From Rhodococcus sp. 14-2470-1b (GTDB lineage: Bacteria > Actinomycetota > Actinomycetes > Mycobacteriales > Mycobacteriaceae): DNA of 64,000 bases. Shown in pieces: positions 50,306 through 58,677 of this stretch. The notes below the pieces were generated by a model. That model was not told where the DNA came from and ran no database searches. It saw only the letters and a program-made list of their open reading frames with translations. The stretch spans positions 186,001 to 250,000 of the forward strand of contig NZ_NPFY01000004.1 of assembly GCF_002259415.1 (NCBI RefSeq), read 5' to 3'. The translations under genes and the position numbers were made by a program. Positions within the stretch are counted from its first letter, which is position 1. Each line of letters starts with the position of its first letter.

Positions 50306-50502
50306 TCGGTGGCGGAGTCGCTCCGATCGCCGCGACAAAACTGATCGAGATCAGCGGCAGTTCCGCCATCGGTTGGATGCTCGCGATCTATGGCCTACTC
50401 AGTTTGGCGTGCTGCGCCTATATGCCCGAGACAAAAGACCGCAACATCGAATCATCCGATGTCGGTTCGCCCGCGAACTCGCGAGAGCCGGCTTTCGACT
50501 GA
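50272..50502 (+). pseudogene. C-terminal remnant of an MHS-type MFS transporter
   Basis: About 50 residues from position ~50299 (VIGGGVAPIAATKLIEISG then AIGWMLAIYGLLSLACCAYMPETKDRNIE) match the last membrane helix and tail of MHS carriers, including the intact one at 42989 (VVGGGTAP, VGWMLAGFGVLSLL, LPETRNRAME). Everything upstream is missing, and the fragment is joined to the end of the AsnC pseudogene. A remnant left by deletion or recombination. Confidence 0.82.
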
Positions 50503-51623
50503 AGACCCTGCCTGGCGTCGCTCCCACCAGTTCAATCGCGCCGGACGGGTGGGAGCGGCGCCAACAACGCATACTCCGCTTTCGGAACACAACACGAGTG
50601 ATGGCCCCTGCAGTCACGGCAACCATCCGCGGACGATCGAGTTCGAGAGTATGCGACACCAACAGGTGGATAGCACCGCCTGGCGCGGGGGACTGCGGCA
50701 GCAGCGGCAATCGGCGCTTCGATGTAGCCGCCTGCGAGCCGCGTGGCTTCGGCGACCAACCTCTCGCTAACCCGAGCGCTGGACCGGTAAGGCAGCGCCG
50801 CTCGAATCTATGCGGGTTGCCAGTCCGGCGCGGCAGCTTTACCGTCCGGGGCGTGCATGCCACCCGCCTCTGCTGTTCGATGGTGCGCAACACCTACATC
50901 TATCCGCGGGCCAGCCCAGGACCGAACACCAGCCCGCACTGCCCGTCAGGCAACGGCGGCCCGATGCCCTTCGGCGCAGAAGCCCGCAGCGTCGGCGTTG
51001 GATTTGCGCCGAGCATCCGTGGATGTCGCCGAGCCACGGACTGGTCCGCCTCGACATCGCCGTACGGCGCTCGAATGATCTCTTCCGCCAAAGCTCGAAA
51101 GATGTCTTCCGCGAAAGACGGAGTGGTAGAACTTCAGCGCCTCCTCCGCCGGATTCGTCAGAGTGTGGGGGCGTCGCCGAGTAGGTCGAGGGTGCGCTGC
51201 AGCAGTGTCTCGATGCGGGTCCTCGACGTCAACGGCCATGCCCGGGACGCCAGCGCAGTAGTACCCGGAATCGAGTTCCAGTGTCGCAGGATCCGGGCCG
51301 ACGACGGCCGGTGCAGGTTCCACATCTCGTCGAGGCGGTTTGGCGACAGAGCGGCGCGGTGTGCGCTGGGGTGGGTTCCCGGTGCGGTGCAGCGATTACC
51401 GCACCGATCTCGGCGCTTCCGGTGTGCGAGATCTCATAGAAGTCCGACCTGTGTCAAGAATCAGCCGCCACGCGAGCACGACGGGACCAGCGCCGCTCCG
51501 GGGACGAACTCGGTGACTCGTTCGGGTCGTGTTGATGCCCACAAGACGACCATGGTCTGCCCCACCGCAACTGCACAGCGGGCTCACAGGGACCTTGCAG
51601 GATCGAGCCATACCGTTCACCCC
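50503..51623. other. 1.1-kb region without a convincing intact gene
   Basis: No open frame here has the codon pattern or a start and stop arrangement of an intact gene. The only coding-like stretch is on the minus strand near 51158-51436 (listed separately). Base composition remains high in GC. Together with the two pseudogenes just before it, this looks like decayed or rearranged DNA. Confidence 0.6.
51158..51436 (-). pseudogene. possible gene remnant, family unknown
   Basis: A minus-strand frame ending with TGA at 51158-51160 reads like the C-terminus of a real protein (LSPNRLDEMWNLHRPSSARI, then TRIETLLQRTLDLLGDAPTL). Just upstream the protein-like signal moves to another frame (DFYEISHTGSAEIGAVIAAP, around 51360-51430), as if a frameshift separated the two parts. 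I cannot name the family. There is no start codon with a ribosome site. Confidence 0.35.
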
Positions 51624-52892
51624 ATGACGATCGACATACACAGCCAATCGCCCACCTCCCGCCGCCAGCGGGCCCGTCTGGCCATCGCCTCCGCCCTGCT
51701 CGTAGGCGGTCTCACCCTCAGCGGCTGCGCCGCAGACACCACAACCGCGACCACCACTGCAAGTACCTCCGCCTCACAGAGCGACGAGACCTCGTCCTCG
51801 ACTGCCTCGTCGCCCGGCAGTACGACCACCGATGCGACGACAACCGCCGGAACCATCTCGGCCACCGCCGACGCCGCCGAGACCTTCCTGGCCACGCTGA
51901 CCGCCGAACAACTCGACGCGGTCCAATACTCTTTCGACGACGACACCAAGACCACGTCGTGGTCCAATTTCCCGGTCACGTTCGTCGACCGCGCCGGGCT
52001 GAACCTCTCCGACCTCACCGAGGAACAGAAGACTGCGGCCCTCGCCGTTCTCGAAGGCTTGTTGAACGACGACGCTTACGCCACCGTCAGCGGCATCATG
52101 GGCGGCGACGAATACCTGCACGAGAACAGCAGCTCCACCGAGGAGTCGTTGGGGCAGTACTACATCGCGTTCTTCGGCGACCCGTCCGACACCAGCGCGT
52201 GGGAGGTCCAGTTCGGTGGTCACCACCTCGGCATCAACGCCACCCTCGACGGCTCCGCCGATGCCATCACCTTCGCCCCGACACATCTCGGCATCCAGCC
52301 CGCCGAATACACCGACACCAACGGTAACGATGTGCAGCCGTTCGACGGCATCTACACCGACGCGTTCGCGTTCTACGACAGCCTCACCGACGAGCAGAAG
52401 GCCGCCCTCTACCAGGGTGAGACCGTGGCGAACATGGTCTGCGCACCCGGTGGGACCTGCGACTACCCCACCGGTACAGGACTTTCCGGCGCCGATCTGA
52501 ACGACGAGCAGAAACAACTACTCCTCGACGTCATCGCCAACTGGGCCGGAATGGCCGACGACCAGACAACAGCTACCGCCCGCGCGAAAATCGAAGCAAC
52601 CCTCGACTCCACCTATGTGAACTGGTCCGGCGCAACCACATACGACATGACCCAGGGCGACGGAATCTACTTCCAGATCTCCGGACCCGACGTATACGTC
52701 GAATTCGCCGCCCAGCAAGGATCCGCCGGCGCCGACGTCACCGGCGTCACCACCTCGGGCTGGGGACACGTACACACCATCTACCGAGACCCCACCAACG
52801 ACTACGCCAACAGCGCGACCCAACAAGCAGCGACAGGAATGGGCGGCGCACCCGCAGGGGGCACCCCACCCGGTGGCGGCATGGGCTTCTGA
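51624..52892 (+). CDS. DUF3500 domain lipoprotein
   Basis: A 422-residue exported lipoprotein. The signal peptide is RRQRARLAIASALLVGGLTLSGCA, with the lipobox LSGC at residues 33-36. A Ser/Thr-rich linker (about 37-75) leads into the DUF3500 domain (AETFLATLTAEQLDAVQYSF, GDEYLHENSSSTEESLGQYYIAFFG, HHLGINATLDG, GWGHVHTIYRDPTNDY). The tail is Gly/Pro-rich. DUF3500 proteins are extracytoplasmic and uncharacterised. It is the first gene before the ApbE/flavin electron-transfer genes and may be a surface partner. The frame is open far upstream, but the ATG at 51624 starts the signal peptide. Confidence 0.88.
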   Translation: MTIDIHSQSPTSRRQRARLAIASALLVGGLTLSGCAADTTTATTTASTSASQSDETSSSTASSPGSTTTDATTTAGTISATADAAETFLATLTAEQLDAVQYSFDDDTKTTSWSNFPVTFVDRAGLNLSDLTEEQKTAALAVLEGLLNDDAYATVSGIMGGDEYLHENSSSTEESLGQYYIAFFGDPSDTSAWEVQFGGHHLGINATLDGSADAITFAPTHLGIQPAEYTDTNGNDVQPFDGIYTDAFAFYDSLTDEQKAALYQGETVANMVCAPGGTCDYPTGTGLSGADLNDEQKQLLLDVIANWAGMADDQTTATARAKIEATLDSTYVNWSGATTYDMTQGDGIYFQISGPDVYVEFAAQQGSAGADVTGVTTSGWGHVHTIYRDPTNDYANSATQQAATGMGGAPAGGTPPGGGMGF

Positions 52893-53374
52893 TACACCGG
52901 TACCGGTTCTCGACCCGAATAGCGATCAGTCTGCGCTTCCGGTCCCGATGTTCGCCCCCCTGACGGCGAGACCGAGAGCGCATCGTCATCGAGGCAGTGG
53001 ACCACGGCAGTGACCCGTCCCGGCGGATCGATGTCGGTACCCGGGTGGTCGCGGGCGCCTGGCACAGTCGTCGTGATTGTGCAGCTTCGTGAGCTCGTCC
53101 TTCCATCACGGGATGGTGCCGACGCCGTTGTAATTCGTGAAGTGTTCGACGTCCGCTGACAGCGCGATCGAGCCCGTGTCACATGGTGCAGCTGGGCTCG
53201 ACTCCTGTTCGACTGACAGACCCGGAATTCTCGACGCTGGAGGTCATGACGAACGACGACTCCGGACCCCCAGCACCATCGCAGTGTGCTCGCAGCAGGC
53301 ACACAGAATTCGGAGTCAAGCTCGAATACACGCGCACCGATCGAATCAGTTGCCTGCGTCCGAAAGGAACCCTT
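52893..53374. other. 482-bp intergenic region, nothing recognised
   Basis: Between the DUF3500 gene and the small membrane-anchored protein gene. I see no supported gene, RNA or strong hairpin. A promoter for the downstream ApbE operon should lie here, but no convincing -35/-10 pair stands out. Confidence 0.5.
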
Positions 53375-53641
53375 ATGCCTACACCCGAATCGGGTTTTCG
53401 CCGAACCCGTTATGCCACAGCAGCGGTGGTCGCTCTCGGCGCGGCGACCGTGGTCGGCGCCACTTCGATGGCCTACCTCGACACGCACGATACCGCCGGG
53501 GAGACCACGACCACCTCGACTGTCTCGGCACCCGACTCCTCGACATCCGCCGGCACGGATACTGCGACGCCGCGGTTCGGGTCCGCACCGTCGGTGTCAT
53601 CGGGTGGCACGTCGTCGCACACCACCACCCACGGCTCATGA
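53375..53641 (+). CDS. small membrane-anchored Ser/Thr-rich protein
   Basis: An 88-residue protein with one N-terminal membrane segment (about residues 13-34, YATAAVVALGAATVVGATSM) after a positively charged start, then a Ser/Thr-rich extracytoplasmic tail. The tail contains SSGGTSS at 75-81, only loosely like the flavin-acceptor pattern SGAT used by ApbE. No family is recognised. GAAAGGAAC precedes the ATG, and its stop overlaps the ApbE start by ATGA. It could be a minimal flavin-carrying acceptor, an anchor or a signal protein. Confidence 0.65.
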   Translation: MPTPESGFRRTRYATAAVVALGAATVVGATSMAYLDTHDTAGETTTTSTVSAPDSSTSAGTDTATPRFGSAPSVSSGGTSSHTTTHGS

Positions 53642-54573
53642 CGACCCTGGAATTAGGTGAGTCCAGCTGGGACGTATGGAGCACGACCGCCCACCTGATC
53701 GTCACCGACTCGCGCTCGACAGACCTTGCGGAGTCCCTCGTCCGAACGGAATTGACCTCGATCGAGCTGGCCTGCAGCCGTTTTCGTAAAGATTCCGAAC
53801 TGTCGCAGTTGGCGACGTCCAAGGGGCGGCCTACAGCGCTGAGTCCCATGCTGACCGAGTTCGTGGCCGCCGCACTGCGCGCCGCCGAACTCACCGATGG
53901 AGCAGTCGATCCGACGGTGGGATCGGCGCTGATCGCTCGGGGCTACGACCGTGACTTCACCGAACTGGGCAACGGCCGGGCGCCGATATCGTCGGCGATT
54001 GCATCGGCGGTGATGACGCGTCGCGCCGACTGGACGATGGTGACGTTCGACGACGGATTGATCACTGTTCCTGAGGGAGTAGTCCTCGATCTCGGAGCCA
54101 CTGCCAAAGCCGTCGCGGCGGATCGGTGCGCCGATCTCGTCTCTGCCACGCTCGGGTGCGGAGTTCTCGTCTCGCTCGGTGGCGACGTCGCCACCCGTGG
54201 ACACACTCCTGACGGCGGGTGGCACATCCAGGTCTGCGACGGTGACAACGAACCATCGACGGTTGTGTCCGTGGGTTCCGGGACGGGGGTGGCGACGTCC
54301 AGCACCGTGAGGAGGCGGTGGGCTCACGCCGGTCGCACTATGCACCACATTCTGGACCCTGAGATCGGGTGGCCGGTCGATCCGTACTGGCGCACCGTCA
54401 CCGTCGTGGCGGACAGCTGTGTGCAGGCCAATACGGTGAGCACGGCATGCATCGTCAAAGGGTCCGGGGCGCTTCCGTGGTTGGAACGTGTCGGCCTACC
54501 CGCTCGACTCGTGTCGGCCGACAGTTCCGTGACTCAAACCAGGCAGTGGCCCGACGACTCGAAGGCGGCGTGA
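53638..54573 (+). CDS. apbE: FAD:protein FMN transferase
   Basis: A 311-residue ApbE-family flavinyltransferase, which attaches FMN covalently to a threonine/serine of a partner protein. Visible motifs are SRFRKDSELSQL near residue 47, DGAVDPTVGSALIARGYD near 90, the glycine-rich VVLDLGATAKAVAADRCADL near 147 and the C-terminal HHILDPEIGWPVD near 240. There is no clear signal peptide. It overlaps its neighbours on both sides (ATGA, TGATG). No FMN_bind-domain acceptor is encoded nearby, so the target is unknown. Confidence 0.9.
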   Translation: MTTLELGESSWDVWSTTAHLIVTDSRSTDLAESLVRTELTSIELACSRFRKDSELSQLATSKGRPTALSPMLTEFVAAALRAAELTDGAVDPTVGSALIARGYDRDFTELGNGRAPISSAIASAVMTRRADWTMVTFDDGLITVPEGVVLDLGATAKAVAADRCADLVSATLGCGVLVSLGGDVATRGHTPDGGWHIQVCDGDNEPSTVVSVGSGTGVATSSTVRRRWAHAGRTMHHILDPEIGWPVDPYWRTVTVVADSCVQANTVSTACIVKGSGALPWLERVGLPARLVSADSSVTQTRQWPDDSKAA

Positions 54574-55136
54574 TGGATCAAGCGTTCTGGGCATTCGGTC
54601 GCGGAATGGGAACCGCCGCGCTCGTCGTCTTGACCCTCTCCGTAGCATCCGGAATTCTCACTCGGTCCGGACGACCCCTGCTGTCGTTGCCTCGCTTCGG
54701 AGTCGTCGAATTGCACAAGAACACCGCGCTTTTCGGCACCGCCCTCATCACGGTCCACATCGTGTCGTTGTTATTCGACCCCTACGCGCAATTGCGCCTC
54801 GTCGACTACGTGATCCCGTTCCTGGGCAACTATCGCCCGTTCTGGCTGGGGCTGGGCACTCTGGCAGCGGACCTGTTGATCGCGATCATCGTCACGGGCA
54901 TCTTCCGCCACCGAGTCGGGTACAAGACCTTCCGCGCGGTTCATTGGACCTCGTACGCGCTTTGGCCGATCGCACTCGCACACTCGCTCGGCAACGGCAA
55001 CGGCACCGATGCCGGGCACGGCTGGTTTCTGTCCGTCGTCGCACTCTGCAGTGCCCTCGTTGTCACAGCCGTGACATTCCGGCTCCGTCACGACTTCGTC
55101 GAACACCACCGAACACGAGAAAGCGCAACAGCATGA
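54573..55136 (+). CDS. ferric-reductase-like b-heme membrane protein
   Basis: A 187-residue integral membrane protein with five or so helices. Two bis-histidine pairs with near-classical spacing are seen: His48 and His62 (VELHKNTALFGTALITVH, 13 residues between) and His124 and His137 (RAVHWTSYALWPIALAH, 12 between). This is the four-helix heme core of ferric reductase/NOX/cytochrome b561-like proteins, moving electrons across the membrane. It has no attached FAD/NADPH domain, so electrons must come from a partner, probably the NuoF-like protein and ferredoxin encoded next. Confidence 0.87.
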   Translation: MDQAFWAFGRGMGTAALVVLTLSVASGILTRSGRPLLSLPRFGVVELHKNTALFGTALITVHIVSLLFDPYAQLRLVDYVIPFLGNYRPFWLGLGTLAADLLIAIIVTGIFRHRVGYKTFRAVHWTSYALWPIALAHSLGNGNGTDAGHGWFLSVVALCSALVVTAVTFRLRHDFVEHHRTRESATA

Positions 55137-56380
55137 CAACCGTAACGACGTCCCCCTCCACATCCCAGCAGTGCATACGGATTCTCTCCGGCGCGGGGGC
55201 AGACCTGACCCGCCACCACACCGTGTACGGACGACTCCGTCACGACGACCCCACCGTCATCCGAAGTATCGTCGACTCCGGCCTTCTCGGCCGTGGCGGC
55301 GCAGGATTCCCGGCCGGTACGAAACTTGCGAACACCCGAGGACGGCGGCCGGTGGTAGTCGCCAACGGGGCCGAAGGGGAACCACTGAGCAGCAAGGACG
55401 AAGTGTTGCTTACAAATTCGCCACACCTGGTACTCGACGGGCTGGCAACGGCCGCAGCGCAACTGGGCTCGAACGAGGCGTACCTCTACGTGCCCTCACA
55501 TCTTGCGACTTGGCTACGTCGAATCGTCGACGATCGACGCGCGACCCAGTGGGACCCCATCGAGGTCACTGTGGTCGAGTCATCCGGGCACTTCGTCTCG
55601 GGCGAGAAGACCGCCGTCTTGTCGGCTGTCGAGGGAAAGCTCGCCCTGCCACGAGATCAGCGCGCGAGCGTGTCGATCTCGGGCGTGCGAGGACGGCCGA
55701 CGCTGATCCACAACGTCGAGACACTCGCCCATATCGCGACGATCGCGCGGTACGGAGCCAGCTGGTTCCGCTCCACCGGCGCACCGGACGAACCCGGGAC
55801 CATGCTCGTCACTCTCTCGGGTGCGGTCTCCCGGCCGGGGGTGGCCGAGGTCCCCGTCGGCATCTCGCTCGACAGATTGTTGATCGATTACGCGGGCGCT
55901 CGACTGGAGCGGACGCGTGCCGTGCTCATGGGCGGCTTCCACGGAACCTGGCTCCGCGGAGCGGAACTACCGAACCTCGGGCTTTCCCACAGTGCACTGG
56001 CACCGCTGGGTGCCAGCCCCGGTGCGGGAGTAGTGCACGTGCTGGGGACGTCCGAGTGCGGGCTGGAATCGACCGCCCGCGCCGTGCGATTCCTCGCCGA
56101 CGAAAGCGCGGGACAATGTGGTCCGTGCCTCAACGGACTACCCCGTCTTGCCGTAGCCATAACCGACGTTGCTCGGGGCCGAGCCGGCGCCGGCGCTGTC
56201 GAACTCGTCCACCGCTACGCGAACCTCGTCGACGGCAGAGGCGCGCGCCACCACCCGGACGGCACAGCCCGACTCGTCCGTTCGGCCTTGACGGCGTTCG
56301 CCGGCGACATTCGGTTACACGGATCGGGAACGTGCGAAGCGTCCGAGGCGGACACCACGACAAAAGTCGATTTCCGATGA
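55133..56380 (+). CDS. NuoF-like NADH-dehydrogenase flavoprotein
   Basis: A 415-residue protein of the 51-kDa complex I subunit family. The FMN/NADH site is LLGRGGAGFPAGTKLANTRG (about 51-70), with VVVANGAEGEPLSSKDEVLL after it, and an SLBB-like segment in the middle. The C-terminal iron-sulfur motif reads ESAGQCGPCLNG: Cys329 and Cys332 are kept, the first cysteine is Ala326, and the fourth ligand position appears to be His373/His374, so the N3-type cluster may be altered or absent. It is translationally coupled to both neighbours and likely feeds electrons from NAD(P)H to the ferredoxin and b-heme protein. Confidence 0.85.
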   Translation: MTTVTTSPSTSQQCIRILSGAGADLTRHHTVYGRLRHDDPTVIRSIVDSGLLGRGGAGFPAGTKLANTRGRRPVVVANGAEGEPLSSKDEVLLTNSPHLVLDGLATAAAQLGSNEAYLYVPSHLATWLRRIVDDRRATQWDPIEVTVVESSGHFVSGEKTAVLSAVEGKLALPRDQRASVSISGVRGRPTLIHNVETLAHIATIARYGASWFRSTGAPDEPGTMLVTLSGAVSRPGVAEVPVGISLDRLLIDYAGARLERTRAVLMGGFHGTWLRGAELPNLGLSHSALAPLGASPGAGVVHVLGTSECGLESTARAVRFLADESAGQCGPCLNGLPRLAVAITDVARGRAGAGAVELVHRYANLVDGRGARHHPDGTARLVRSALTAFAGDIRLHGSGTCEASEADTTTKVDFR

Positions 56381-56631
56381 ACACCGAAATTGCGCATGCC
56401 AATTTGCGCCTGCATATCGACTGGACGAGGTGTGACGGTCGAGGTCTGTGCACCGAATTGCTCCCCGGGCTCCTCTCCCGGGACGAATGGGGGTACCCGA
56501 TCTCGTTGGCGGGAGAGCCGGAACCGGCGATCGACAGCAACCACCGAGCCAGCGCGCGTGACGCTGTACGGCTGTGCCCTCGAATGGCATTGCGGCTCGT
56601 CGACGACAGCACAACGAAGTCGAGATCGTAG
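56377..56631 (+). CDS. small ferredoxin, [3Fe-4S]-type
   Basis: An 84-residue ferredoxin. Cys19 and Cys25 (RCDGRGLC, C-x5-C) and Cys67 before Pro (LCPRMAL) are the three ligands expected for a single [3Fe-4S] cluster; the middle cysteine of a [4Fe-4S] site is missing. It starts by ATGA overlap with the NuoF-like gene and is the last gene of the module. It probably carries electrons between the NuoF-like protein and the membrane heme protein. Confidence 0.85.
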   Translation: MNTEIAHANLRLHIDWTRCDGRGLCTELLPGLLSRDEWGYPISLAGEPEPAIDSNHRASARDAVRLCPRMALRLVDDSTTKSRS

Positions 56632-56862
56632 CACCCCCGGTGGCCGCCGAGAGGACTCCAACGAGCACGTTCCTGAGCCAGCGAGGCACCTGACCGTTGA
56701 CGACCTCCTATCAATTGTGAACTGCGACATCACCTTGGCGCCACGGGGTCGAGGCGGTCAACCAGGGTTATGCGATCGACCCCGACGCCCCGTTCTTTCG
56801 GTGGCGTGGAAGCGAGCGAGTGCGAATTTCAGTGTGCACGGCGTAGTCCACAGTCGTCCGGC
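56632..56862. other. 231-bp gap, nothing recognised
   Basis: Between the ferredoxin stop and the 3' end of the PfpI pseudogene. No gene, repeat or strong hairpin was noted. Confidence 0.5.
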
Positions 56863-57170
56863 CTAGGAGGCTTCGCGCAAGCCGATGAGCTCGACGGCTG
56901 CTGCAGCGGACGGGTTCGGTTCTGACCGGTGATCAAGATGCCGTCACGAACGACGTACGACGCCGAGGCCGGGCCCTGCGGTAGTCGCCGTTGAGGCGAA
57001 CGAGCTCATTCTCCAACAGAACGGCACGCCATCGTTGAGACCGACGCCCTCTCCCAACCATTGGTGAATCCGATGACCTTGCGACCGGCCACCACGGGCC
57101 GCCCTTCGCGGCAGTGACGTGCCGCAGCACCCCGTGCCGCACAGCAGTTTCGATCAAACGTGATCGACGT
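56863..57170 (-). pseudogene. DJ-1/PfpI family (type 1 glutamine amidotransferase-like) pseudogene
   Basis: Reading the minus strand across several frames gives the C-terminal half of a PfpI-like protein: VVAGRKVIGFTNGWE, then LLENELVRLNGDYR, then SYVVRDGILITGQN and SAAAAVELIGLREAS ending in TAG at 56863-56865. The pieces lie in different frames, needing at least three indels, and the N-terminal half with the nucleophile cysteine is not recognisable. It is dead and isolated between the electron-transfer operon and the dioxygenase gene. Confidence 0.8.
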
Positions 57171-57292
57171 GTGAACCACAGCGAGATGCCACAGCAGTCC
57201 GCGCCCGTCCGATCGGGCGCAGAATTCTTGACGGACGTGCACTACTGTGCGCGAAACGAATCCGAATGCGGCCAGACTCGCCGCATCGGCTT

Positions 57293-58582
57293 TCAGCTCA
57301 AGCCCAGCCCATGTCGGCCGACAGCATTGAGATCCGACGGCTGAAACCTGTTCGGCCAGTTACGTTCGTAGTTCTCGTCCGGGAAGTCGGACGGGCTGGA
57401 CCCCGACAGAAACGCCTCCCGTACGGTTTCCGAGTAGACCTCGTTACGCGGGCACCATGGAGCTGCCGGAATGTACATGACGTTGCCCCAACCCTTCTGG
57501 TTCGTCACCGGCGCGACCGAGTGAATCATGTCCGCGTGCCACCAGACCGAGTCCCCCGCTTCGATGTCGGGAATACCCGACAATGCTTCGAGCAGTAGCG
57601 AATGCCATTTCTCACTTGCCGGGAACACTTGGTTGACGGTAACGCTGCACATGTCGTCTTCGGCGACGTCGTCGAGCAGCGGCCGCAACATAAGGTAGCC
57701 CATCGCCTCGGGAATGGGCACGGTGTGAAGCACTCCCTGGTCGTGGTCCATGTCGGACAATGCGGTCCAGCCCTGAAACGTCCGGAATGCCGAGCACATG
57801 GTCGAACCGGGATACTGCGGTCCGGAGGTGCGGTGGGCCGCGTCCCAGGGGTCGTATTCTTCGACGGATCCGTCGAAGAGGTGCCGGAACGCCTGCTGGT
57901 AGGCGCTGGTCATCCACAGATCGAGGGTGCCGGGGTCGAGATGTGTTCCCAGGCCCGTGGAGTCCGCGCCTTCCGGACGCCGACGGATACGGTCGGGGTA
58001 GAGCGAGTCGCGGGTCGGGTCGAACCATTGGACGCCATCGGACTCGCTCTTCCACTGGCTGTTCAGAAAGGTCTGGACGTCAGCCATTCGCTTGCTCTGA
58101 CGGGCTTGCATCTGTGCGTGAGACCAGTAGACGGGGAAGATTTCGGGCTTGGACCCGACACTGCCGAAGAAGTCGTCACCCGGGCCGCGGTACTCCTCGA
58201 AGAAGTTGTTGGACTCGACGTAGTCGACGATCTCTCGATCCCAGGTCAAGGCCTGTTCACGCTCGAAATGGCCACGCATCACCAGACAACCCCGCCTGCG
58301 GAGCTTCTCGATCTGCTCGGGGGTGACGTCACCTGACGCAATGTCTGCGTAATCGATTACGGGCCAGACAGATTCGCCGCGACTCTTCGCATCGCGAATA
58401 TCCTCGACCTGCGCGCGGACGCGCTCCTCGATTACGGCGAAGACCTCGTCGACCGTGCGCCCGGACGCCCCGATTCGAGCGCGAAGCGCACGCTTGATCT
58501 CACGGATAGCCATCGGCAGATCATCGGGTGTGTTCTCCCAATGCGGTAAAGACGACGGTGAGAACGTGGCTGCATTCGTCAT
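57293..58582 (-). CDS. DUF1479 family protein, probable Fe(II)/2-oxoglutarate dioxygenase
   Basis: A 429-residue DUF1479 (YbiU-like) protein. The jelly-roll metal site appears as GTHLDPG (H-x-D, about residues 217-223) and a distal His in WHADMIHSV (about 364-372). Preceding segments include GCLVMRGHFEREQALTWD and IFPVYWSHAQMQARQS. Family members are assumed to be 2-oxoglutarate oxygenases, substrate unknown. GGAG lies 5 bases before the ATG at 58582, and a GTG two codons earlier is also possible. It is divergent from a ROK regulator with shared operators, so it is probably sugar- or acid-responsive. Confidence 0.87.
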   Translation of the reverse strand: MTNAATFSPSSLPHWENTPDDLPMAIREIKRALRARIGASGRTVDEVFAVIEERVRAQVEDIRDAKSRGESVWPVIDYADIASGDVTPEQIEKLRRRGCLVMRGHFEREQALTWDREIVDYVESNNFFEEYRGPGDDFFGSVGSKPEIFPVYWSHAQMQARQSKRMADVQTFLNSQWKSESDGVQWFDPTRDSLYPDRIRRRPEGADSTGLGTHLDPGTLDLWMTSAYQQAFRHLFDGSVEEYDPWDAAHRTSGPQYPGSTMCSAFRTFQGWTALSDMDHDQGVLHTVPIPEAMGYLMLRPLLDDVAEDDMCSVTVNQVFPASEKWHSLLLEALSGIPDIEAGDSVWWHADMIHSVAPVTNQKGWGNVMYIPAAPWCPRNEVYSETVREAFLSGSSPSDFPDENYERNWPNRFQPSDLNAVGRHGLGLS

Positions 58583-58591
58583 GATCACTCC

Positions 58592-58661
58592 ATTCAGTAA
58601 ACCCCTCTTACTGACCTACGTTAGAGGATGAAGCCGCTTGAGGCAATGGCCTTTACTGAAT
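58592..58661. promoter_or_regulatory. operator cluster between the DUF1479 and ROK genes
   Basis: TCAGTAA (58594-58600) and TTACTGA (58608-58614) form an inverted repeat with a 7-base spacer, and a third half-site TTACTGA lies at 58653-58659. The longer arms ATTCAGTAAA (58592-58601) and TTTACTGAAT (58652-58661) are exact complements 60 bp apart. They cover the promoter region of both divergent genes; a ROK repressor could loop or bind both. Confidence 0.75.
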
Positions 58662-58677
58662 CTTCTAGGATGACCTC

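Noticed and set aside
50274..51623. A 450-codon in-frame extension upstream of the DUF3500 lipoprotein
   Set aside because: The sequence there is Arg/Ser-rich noise crossing a transporter remnant, and a lipoprotein signal peptide begins at 51624.
52893..53374. Possible small genes in the gap after the DUF3500 gene
   Set aside because: Short frames exist on both strands but none has a ribosome site with a protein-like pattern.
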